Shown here: positions 58,460-64,000 of the stretch, one piece after another
Layout: every line of letters starts with the position of its first letter
Position numbering within the stretch: the first letter of the stretch is position 1
Source of the DNA: Arthrobacter liuii
Lineage (GTDB): Bacteria; Actinomycetota; Actinomycetes; Actinomycetales; Micrococcaceae
Reading direction: 5' to 3'
DNA: 64,000 bases
Assembly: GCF_014639275.1 (NCBI RefSeq)
Contig: NZ_BMFW01000005.1
Location: 221,805 to 285,804, forward strand
Notes under the pieces: model-generated
Database searches by the model: none
What the model was told of the DNA's origin: nothing
Seen by the model: only the letters and a program-made list of their open reading frames with translations
Position numbers and translations under genes: made by a program

Positions 58460-59695
58460 CTATACGCTACGGATGGCCACGACTGCGTTGTGGCCGCCGA
58501 AACCAAACGAATTGCTCAGCGCCACGATGTTCCCGGCAGGCAGGTCACGGGCGGAGGTGACCACGTCGAGCGGGATCTCCGGGTCCTGGTTTTCAAGGTT
58601 GATGGTGACCGGCGCCTTCCGCTCATGGACGGCCAGCACCGTGAGGACAGCCTCAACCGCGCCGGAAGCGCCCAGGAGGTGGCCCATCTGGGACTTGGTG
58701 GCGGAGACGGCCACGTTATCCACATGGGTGCCTAAGGCGGCACGCAGGGCCGTATACTCGGGCTTGTCGCCGACGGGGGTCGAGGTGGCGTGCGCGTTGA
58801 CGTGCACCACGTCTTCAGGCTGGATCCGCCCGTCGAACATCGCCGCCTTCAGCGCGCGGGTAGCTCCGAGCCCTTCAGGGTCCGGGGCCGTGATGTGGTA
58901 GGCGTCCGCGGTGACGGACGTACCGGCGAGTTCGGCGTAGATGCGTGCTCCGCGGGCCAGGGCGTGCTCCTCGGCTTCGAGGACCAGGGCGCCGGCGCCT
59001 TCACCCATGACAAATCCGTCGCGTGCGGTGTCATACGGGCGGGAGGCGCGCTCAGGGGCATCGTTCCGGCGGGAGAGCGCCTGCATCGAGGCAAATGCTG
59101 CCAGCGGCATGGGGTGGATGGCAGCTTCGGCGCCGCCGCACATCACCACGTCTGCCTTGCCGGAGCGGATGAGCTCCAGGCCAAGGTGCATGGCCTCCGT
59201 GCCGGAGGCGCAGGCAGAGACGGGGGTGTGGGCACCGGCGCGGGCGCCAAGGTCGAGGCTCACGGCGGCGGCGACACCGTTGGGCATCAGCATCGGAACA
59301 GTCATGGGCAGGACCCGGCGAGGGCCCTTTTCCTTCAGGGTGTCCCAGGCGTCCAGCAGCGTCCAGACGCCACCAATGCCGGTGGCGAAGGCGACAGCCA
59401 GCCTGTCCTGGTCGATTTCCGTGATGCCGGAGTCGGCCCAGGCCTCCCGGGCGGCGATGACGCCGAACTGGGTGGACGGGTCCATCCGTTTGGCTTCGAC
59501 GCGGCTGAGCACGTCCAGTGCCGGCGTGCTGCACCGGGCGGCGAAGTGGACGGGGAGTTCGTACTTGGCTACCCAGTCGTCCTCCAGGGTGCGGGCACCG
59601 GAGACCCCCTTGAGGGCGTTGTTCCACATCGTGGGGACATCGCCGCCGATGGGCGTGGTGGCACCCAGACCGGTAATGACTACTTTGCGCGTCAT
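58460..59695 (-). CDS. fabF: 3-oxoacyl-ACP synthase II
   Basis: Elongating condensing enzyme of type II fatty-acid synthesis. 411 aa. The catalytic triad is Cys162 in SACASGT, His in NAHATSTPVGD and His in GHLLGASGAVEAV. The N-terminus is VVITGLGATTPIG. It is the last gene of fabD-fabH-acpP-fabF, the order regulated by FasR in Streptomyces. It lies 175 bp after acpP with a strong hairpin between them. Confidence 0.95.
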   Translation of the reverse strand: MTRKVVITGLGATTPIGGDVPTMWNNALKGVSGARTLEDDWVAKYELPVHFAARCSTPALDVLSRVEAKRMDPSTQFGVIAAREAWADSGITEIDQDRLAVAFATGIGGVWTLLDAWDTLKEKGPRRVLPMTVPMLMPNGVAAAVSLDLGARAGAHTPVSACASGTEAMHLGLELIRSGKADVVMCGGAEAAIHPMPLAAFASMQALSRRNDAPERASRPYDTARDGFVMGEGAGALVLEAEEHALARGARIYAELAGTSVTADAYHITAPDPEGLGATRALKAAMFDGRIQPEDVVHVNAHATSTPVGDKPEYTALRAALGTHVDNVAVSATKSQMGHLLGASGAVEAVLTVLAVHERKAPVTINLENQDPEIPLDVVTSARDLPAGNIVALSNSFGFGGHNAVVAIRSV

Positions 59696-59804
59696 GGGAT
59701 CACTCTTTCGTCGGTGGGGAATCCGCCTGCGACTGTCGCAGGATCCCGCACATTTTGATGATCGGCCAGTCCCGGTCGGGGTTCTGCGCCGGATAAAAGC
59801 GGCG

Positions 59805-59837
59805 GGCTGCCGGTCCGGTCAGTCCGGACCGGCAGCC
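59805..59837 (-). terminator. Hairpin between acpP and fabF
   Basis: GGCTGCCGGTCCGG and its exact complement (14-bp arms) flank a 5-base loop. Read leftward, CGCCGCTTTT follows, a partial T-run. It probably terminates part of the acpP transcript and so lowers fabF relative to acpP. Confidence 0.65.
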
Positions 59838-59870
59838 CCGCCAAGCCGTGAGACGGCGAAAAGCCTGTGA

Positions 59871-60116
59871 CTAGGCCTGTGCCCCGGCGATGAAGCTGAC
59901 AGCGTCGCCAACAGTCTTGAGGTTCTTGACCTCTTCGTCCGGGATGCGGACGCCGAACTTTTCCTCGGCGTTGACCACGATGGTCATCATTGAGATGGAG
60001 TCGATGTCAAGGTCCTCCGTGAAGGACTTGTCCAGCTCGACGGCCTCCGGGGCCAGGCCGGTCTCTTCGTTGACGATTTCAGCCAAGCCGGCCAGGATCT
60101 CTTCGTTGCTAGCCAT
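59871..60116 (-). CDS. acpP: Acyl carrier protein
   Basis: 81-aa acidic carrier of growing acyl chains. The 4'-phosphopantetheine attachment site is Ser40 in DIDSISMM. AAGGAG precedes the ATG at good spacing. It lies between fabH and fabF, with about 77 bp to fabH. Confidence 0.96.
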   Translation of the reverse strand: MASNEEILAGLAEIVNEETGLAPEAVELDKSFTEDLDIDSISMMTIVVNAEEKFGVRIPDEEVKNLKTVGDAVSFIAGAQA

Positions 60117-60193
60117 TGGTGGCTCCTTTTCTTGTATTGCCGGCAGGGGCTGCCGGAAACGGTCCGGGCCGCGGTTGCGACCCTTGGGCGTAT

Positions 60194-61255
60194 CTAGGGA
60201 AGGACAACTACCTGCGCGCCGAAGACCAGCCCGGCACCGAAACCAATCTGCAGGGCCAGGCCGCCGCTCAGCCCGGGGTGCTCCTGCAGGAGCCGGTGCG
60301 TTGCCAGCGGGATGGAGGCAGCGGACGTGTTGCCGGCCTCGGCAATGTCCCGTGCCACTGTAACCGTCTCGGGCAGCTTCAGCTTCTTCACCATCTCGTC
60401 GATGATGCGCATGTTGGCCTGGTGGGGGATGAACGCAACCAGGTCTTCTGCCTCGATGCCCGCGGCGTCAAGTGCCTGCTGCGCTACCTTGGCCATTTCC
60501 CACACTGCCCAGCGGAACACCGTTTGGCCGTCCTGGCGGAGGGTGGGGTACAGCTCCTGCGCTTCTTCCAGGAGCGCAAGGTCCCCTGTGGAGTCGGACT
60601 GACGGGCTGCAAGGCCGAGGTCCCGGACGTCAAGCAGGGAACGGGTCATGCCGATGGCATCCCACTTGCTGCCGTCCGAGCCCCACACCGACGGTGCGAT
60701 GCCCGGGGTTTCGGAAGGCCCGATGACGACGGCGCCGGCACCGTCGCCGAGGAGGAAGGAGATGGTGCGTTCCCGGTTGTCGATGACGTCGGACAGCTTC
60801 TCCGCGCCGACCACCAGGACGTACTTGGCGGCGCCGGAACGGACCAGGGCGTCGGCTTGTGCAATGCCGTAGCAGTAACCCGCGCAGGCGGCGGAAATAT
60901 CGAAGGCAGGAGCCGGAGTGGCGCCAATCCGGTCGGCCAGGCTGGCAGCGGCGGAGGGAGTGGCGTAGGGGTGGGTCACGGTTGAGACGATGACTGCCCC
61001 AAGCTCCGATGCCTCAATGCCGGCCTTGTCCATGGCTTCGCGGGCAGCGCCCTCTGCCATATCGATCACGCTGACGTCCGCAGCCGCGCGGTGGCGGGTG
61101 ACGATGCCGGTGCGCTGACGGATCCACTCGTCCGAGGAATCGATCCACTGGCAGACATCCTCATTGGTGACAATGACGTCAGGCCGGTAGGCCCCAAGGC
61201 CGAGGATGCGCGTGTGCTCCTGGATGGGAGCCTGTTTCAGCGTGGGAACGCTCAT
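60194..61255 (-). CDS. fabH: 3-oxoacyl-ACP synthase III
   Basis: Initiates fatty-acid synthesis by condensing a short acyl-CoA with malonyl-ACP. 353 aa. The active-site Cys124 is in SAACAGYCYG; the other triad members are His in IPHQANMRI and Asn in EAGNTSAAS. The ATG overlaps the fabD stop (ATGA). Branched-chain primers are expected for Arthrobacter, which is family knowledge. Confidence 0.95.
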   Translation of the reverse strand: MSVPTLKQAPIQEHTRILGLGAYRPDVIVTNEDVCQWIDSSDEWIRQRTGIVTRHRAAADVSVIDMAEGAAREAMDKAGIEASELGAVIVSTVTHPYATPSAAASLADRIGATPAPAFDISAACAGYCYGIAQADALVRSGAAKYVLVVGAEKLSDVIDNRERTISFLLGDGAGAVVIGPSETPGIAPSVWGSDGSKWDAIGMTRSLLDVRDLGLAARQSDSTGDLALLEEAQELYPTLRQDGQTVFRWAVWEMAKVAQQALDAAGIEAEDLVAFIPHQANMRIIDEMVKKLKLPETVTVARDIAEAGNTSAASIPLATHRLLQEHPGLSGGLALQIGFGAGLVFGAQVVVLP

Positions 61256-62181
61256 GCGTTGCCCTCCAGTTCTGCGAAAAGCGCCAGTGCGGCGGACAGG
61301 TCATCGGGGGTCTTGACGGCAACGGTTTTGACGCCGGGCATGCCGCGCTTGGCGAGCCCGGCCAGCGTTCCGGCGGGTGCGAGTTCGATCACGCCGGTGA
61401 CACCGCGCTTCACCATGGTTTCCATGCAGAGGTCCCAGCGGACCGGACGCGACACTTGGGCGATCAGGCTTTCGACGGCGGCACCGCCGTCGGTGACCTC
61501 GCCGCCGTCGTAATTCGACAGCAGGGGCACCTTCGGGGCCACCGGATTGAGCCGGGGTTCCAGCGCCTTGAGCGCGCTGACTGCCGGCGACATGTGGCTG
61601 GTGTGGAAAGCACCGGCCACCTTCAGCGGGATAACGCGCGCCTTGGCGGGCGGGTTGTCTGCCAAGGCCTTCAGCTGCTCGAAGGTTCCTGCTGCCACCG
61701 TCTGGCCCGCACCGTTGACATTGGCAGGGGAAGCCCCGGCCGCCTCAATGGCGCCCAGCACCTGGGCAGGGTCGCCGCCCACGACGGCGCTCATGCCGGT
61801 GGGCGTGACTGCGGCCGCGGCGGCCATGCTGTTGGCGCGCTCCCGGACGAACGTCATGGCTTCCTGCTCCGTCAGCACGCCGGCGAGGGCGGATGCGGTG
61901 ATCTCACCCACTGAGTGGCCGGCAAGGATTACCGGGAGTGAGCTGAGTTCGACATCGAAAAGGGAGGCGGCGGTGACCAGCCCCGCGGCAACGATCAGGG
62001 GCTGCGCTACGGCAGTGTCCTTGATGGTTTCCTCGTCGGAGGTGGTCCCGTGGGCTATCAGGTCAATGCCTGCGATGTCACTCAAGGAGGCCAGCTGGCC
62101 TGCCACCGAGGGAAGTTCCAGCCATGGGGCCAGAAAACCCGGGGTCTGTGAGCCCTGTCCAGGGCAGACTATTGCAAGCAC
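61252..62181 (-). CDS. fabD: Malonyl-CoA:ACP transacylase
   Basis: Loads malonyl groups on ACP. 309 aa. The active Ser90 is in AGHSVGE. Other family blocks are CPGQGSQ at the N-terminus, VAGAFHTSHM (catalytic His) and the terminal ELAPAGTLAGLAKR. Start is GTG with GGAAAG upstream. It is the first of the fab genes, preceded by a palindrome at 62249-62265 and the fasR gene. Confidence 0.95.
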   Translation of the reverse strand: MLAIVCPGQGSQTPGFLAPWLELPSVAGQLASLSDIAGIDLIAHGTTSDEETIKDTAVAQPLIVAAGLVTAASLFDVELSSLPVILAGHSVGEITASALAGVLTEQEAMTFVRERANSMAAAAAVTPTGMSAVVGGDPAQVLGAIEAAGASPANVNGAGQTVAAGTFEQLKALADNPPAKARVIPLKVAGAFHTSHMSPAVSALKALEPRLNPVAPKVPLLSNYDGGEVTDGGAAVESLIAQVSRPVRWDLCMETMVKRGVTGVIELAPAGTLAGLAKRGMPGVKTVAVKTPDDLSAALALFAELEGNA

Positions 62182-62248
62182 GTAACCAGCTTTCCAAATT
62201 ACTGTGTGATCCAGCGGTGTTTCTCCGCACCAAGCTCACGGGGTCAGG

Positions 62249-62265
62249 TTGTAGGAAGTCTACAA
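62249..62265 (-). promoter_or_regulatory. Candidate FasR box upstream of fabD
   Basis: TTGTAGGAAGTCTACAA is a perfect 6-bp-arm inverted repeat with a 5-base spacer, 68 bp before the fabD GTG. A copy identical at 14 of 17 positions lies upstream of fasR. Binding by the neighbouring regulator is inferred. Confidence 0.55.
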
Positions 62266-62269
62266 TGCC

Positions 62270-63514
62270 TCATGCCTGGTTCCGGGACACCTGCCGCTCC
62301 GTGGCGGGCTTGGGCGGGGCCGAAAGGCGGCCCACCACCAGCGCGGCCTGCAGCACGAACGCCTCCCGGGGCAGCAGCGGGTCCCAGCCCGTGACGTCAC
62401 AGACGCGCTTCAACCGGTAGCGCACCGTGTTGGCGTGGACGAAAAGTTCCCGGGCCGTTGCCTCCAGCGAGTGGCCCAGCTCCAGGTAGGTCCCCAGCGT
62501 CTCCACCAGGCCATTCGAGGCCGCGAGGAGTGGCCGGTAGATGTTCTTCACCAGTGAGCGGCGTGCGGCGTCGTCGCCTGAGATGACCCGCTCAGGCAGC
62601 AGGTCGTCGGCGGCGACGGGGCGGGGCGCGGAGGGCCAAGCGCGGGCCGCCGTCAACCCCGCAAATGCGGATTGAGCGGAGCCGCTGGCCTCCAGCAGCG
62701 AACTGGCCTCGGGGCCGTAGACCACCGGCCCGGGCGCGAACATGTCGCTCAGCTTCACGTAGGCGGTTTCGCGGTCCTGCACCCCGCCAAGGATGAGGAT
62801 CAGCCGGTCTCCCTGGATGCCCACCAGTGCGTCCTCGGCAAAACGCCCGGCCATCCGGCGCAATTCGCTGACGTAGCTTGCGCTGGGTTCGGACGGCGAA
62901 TTCCCCACCATCACAGTGAAGCGCTCCTGCGCCTTCCAGCCCAGCGCTGCTATGCGTGAGCGCAGGGCATCGGTGTTCTCGCCGCGCAGGATCGCATCCA
63001 CAATGAGGGCTTCGAGCCGGGTGTCCCAGGAACCGCGGGACTCGGCGGCACGGGCGTAGACGTCCGCGGCGGCAAAAGCCACTTCGCGGGAGTACCGCAG
63101 CACAGCTTCACGGAGGGATGGCTGGTCCGCCTCAGGTGCGATCACGGGAGCCTGGTCCTCCACCACCTCCACCACGATCCTGATCAGCTGCAACGCCTTC
63201 TGCAGGCTGATCGAACGGGTCAGTTCCGTGGGGGCTGTCCCAAAGACGTCGCTGAGGATCCAGGAAGGCGAGCTCGGGCGCTCATACCAGGTAACGAAGG
63301 CAGCTATTCCGTTCTGCGCCACCATTCCCAACGCCGAGCGCTCATCCGCACTGAGCCGGCTGTACCAGGGCAGCGACTGCTCAAGCTTGCGCATGGTGGT
63401 GGTGGAGAGCTGGCCCACGTTGGCGCGGAGCTGCTTGAGGGTTTCGGACTTCTCCGGCGTCACCTTCGGCGCGGCTGGTTTCCGCTTCGAGGACGGGCTG
63501 GCTGGTGCTGGCAT
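62270..63514 (-). CDS. fasR: FasR-type (PucR/CdaR family) fatty-acid gene regulator
   Basis: About 414 aa. The C-terminus holds the PucR-type helix-turn-helix, with LGHSLEATARELFVHANTVRYRLKRV (quoted in part: LFVHANTVRYRLKRV). The middle region resembles the CdaR GGDEF-like domain. In Streptomyces coelicolor, FasR of this type lies beside fabD and activates the fab operon, and gene order is the same here. ATG at 63512-63514 (MPAPASPS) is chosen; an ATG at 63550 adds 12 residues. A 17-bp motif like that before fabD lies just upstream. Confidence 0.88.
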   Translation of the reverse strand: MPAPASPSSKRKPAAPKVTPEKSETLKQLRANVGQLSTTTMRKLEQSLPWYSRLSADERSALGMVAQNGIAAFVTWYERPSSPSWILSDVFGTAPTELTRSISLQKALQLIRIVVEVVEDQAPVIAPEADQPSLREAVLRYSREVAFAAADVYARAAESRGSWDTRLEALIVDAILRGENTDALRSRIAALGWKAQERFTVMVGNSPSEPSASYVSELRRMAGRFAEDALVGIQGDRLILILGGVQDRETAYVKLSDMFAPGPVVYGPEASSLLEASGSAQSAFAGLTAARAWPSAPRPVAADDLLPERVISGDDAARRSLVKNIYRPLLAASNGLVETLGTYLELGHSLEATARELFVHANTVRYRLKRVCDVTGWDPLLPREAFVLQAALVVGRLSAPPKPATERQVSRNQA

Positions 63515-63550
63515 TCTTTGAGCATACGGCCACCGCCCCGCAAGCTCCAT

Positions 63551-63567
63551 TTGTGCGAAGGCTACAA
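63551..63567 (-). promoter_or_regulatory. Candidate FasR box upstream of fasR
   Basis: TTGTGCGAAGGCTACAA matches the fabD-upstream palindrome at 14 of 17 positions and has the same orientation relative to its gene. It ends 37 bp before the chosen fasR ATG. It suggests autoregulation. Confidence 0.5.
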
Positions 63568-63611
63568 TCAGCTTTGCGCTGCGTCACAGCGTCCCTGCGC
63601 CTGTGCAGCGA

Positions 63612-63652
63612 ACGACGGCGGCCCCCACCTTGTGGGTGGGGGCCGCCGTCGT
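63612..63652 (-). terminator. Long hairpin after aceE
   Basis: ACGACGGCGGCCCCCACC and its exact complement (18-bp arms) flank a 5-base loop. It lies between the aceE stop and the fasR promoter. No T-run is present, but it is the likely end of the aceE transcript. Confidence 0.65.
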
Positions 63653-63746
63653 GTGATGCTGCCTTCATTGGAGCTTGTGGGCAGATATGAGGGTTTCCGG
63701 GCGTCGGAAGTCCTCGTAGCTGCCCAGTAACTCTTTTATGAGGGGG

Positions 63747-64000
63747 TTAGGCTTCGCCTCCGGCGTTGCCGGTGGTGCCGGCATTGACGTTGAGCAGCTT
63801 GTACTTCTCAATCGCCTTGACCGGGGCATCAACATCCACCTCGCCGCGGCGCGCCAGCATTTCCAGGGCACGGACCACGATGGAGTGGGTGTCGTTTTTG
63901 AAGTAGCGGCGGGCTGCTGCGCGGGTGTCGGAGAAGCCGAAGCCGTCGGCGCCGAGGGTGGCGTATTCGTTGGGGATGAATTGGCGGATTTGGTCGGGGA
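63747..64000 (-). CDS. aceE: Pyruvate dehydrogenase E1 component, C-terminal end (partial)
   Basis: Leftward frame ending at TAA 63747-63749 and running off the window edge; about 83 residues are visible. They include QFIPNEYATLGADGFGFSDTR-like family sequence (LGADGFGFSDTR seen), a RAAARRYF helix and ALEMLARRGEVD, matching the C-terminus of the homodimeric AceE-type E1. AceE decarboxylates pyruvate in the acetyl-CoA-producing complex. It sits directly upstream of fasR and the fab genes, in the same direction. Confidence 0.93.
   Translation of the reverse strand, partial: PDQIRQFIPNEYATLGADGFGFSDTRAAARRYFKNDTHSIVVRALEMLARRGEVDVDAPVKAIEKYKLLNVNAGTTGNAGGEA

Overview
The window is a continuous piece of chromosome from a high-GC actinobacterium. 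The best fit is Arthrobacter or Pseudarthrobacter (Micrococcaceae). Support comes from actinobacteria-specific families (DUF3145, DUF2469, DUF3515, a FasR-type fatty-acid regulator beside fabD-fabH-acpP-fabF), frequent GTG/TTG starts, an OleBC fusion as known from Micrococcus/Arthrobacter, and SMC, FtsY and Ffh proteins of actinobacterial type. No transposase, phage gene or CRISPR array was seen. Gene order is mostly that of a stable core genome.

Layout. 1-5.3 kb: gltX and a HAD phosphatase, a membrane-anchored heptad-repeat protein behind a palindromic operator, tRNA-Gln(CTG) and tRNA-Glu(CTC), and a DUF1697 gene. 5.3-8.2 kb: an IclR regulator divergent from leuC-leuD, with overlapping promoters. 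8.3-12.7 kb: murA-plsC-gpsA-ddl (cell wall and phospholipid precursors). 12.8-18.4 kb: DUF3515 lipoprotein, thiL, a DAK2 protein, recG, rsmD. 18.4-23.5 kb: spermidine-synthase-like protein and DapC-like aminotransferase facing coaD, then the DUF177-rpmF-rnc-mutM run. 23.6-30.7 kb: an MFS/TolB-like pair convergent with the oleA-oleBC-oleD long-chain olefin operon. 30.8-37 kb: smc, ftsY and an MFS exporter. 37.2-40.5 kb: amtB-glnK and a G6PDH paralogue. 40.5-47.6 kb: ffh, a hydrolase lacking its serine nucleophile, thiC with a TPP riboswitch, an amidohydrolase, a two-domain VOC protein and an unrecognised gene. 47.9-58.3 kb: rpsP-khpA-rimM-trmD, rplS, two tandem signal peptidases, rnhB, DUF2469, yraN-comM-dprA, xerC, DUF3145. 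58.4-64 kb: fabF, acpP, fabH, fabD, fasR and the 3' end of aceE.

How parts work together. GltX sits near the two tRNAs that a non-discriminating GluRS would charge. smc, ftsY and ffh cover chromosome organisation and the signal-recognition pathway, with two signal peptidases downstream. aceE, fasR and the fab genes connect pyruvate oxidation to fatty-acid synthesis. The ole operon condenses two fatty acyl chains into olefins.

Most interesting non-gene signals: a 17-bp motif shared upstream of fabD and fasR (candidate FasR box); an inverted repeat lying in the spacers of two overlapping divergent promoters at iclR/leuC, with a probable leaderless iclR mRNA; a probable ATT start for the DUF177 gene; a canonical terminator hairpin inside the first codons of lepB1; a 17-bp perfect palindrome after ffh; and three convergent gene pairs whose stop codons overlap. 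I did not find a clearly new multi-gene system. The ole cluster is a known pathway, and the MFS/TolB-like pair beside it is the least explained gene set.
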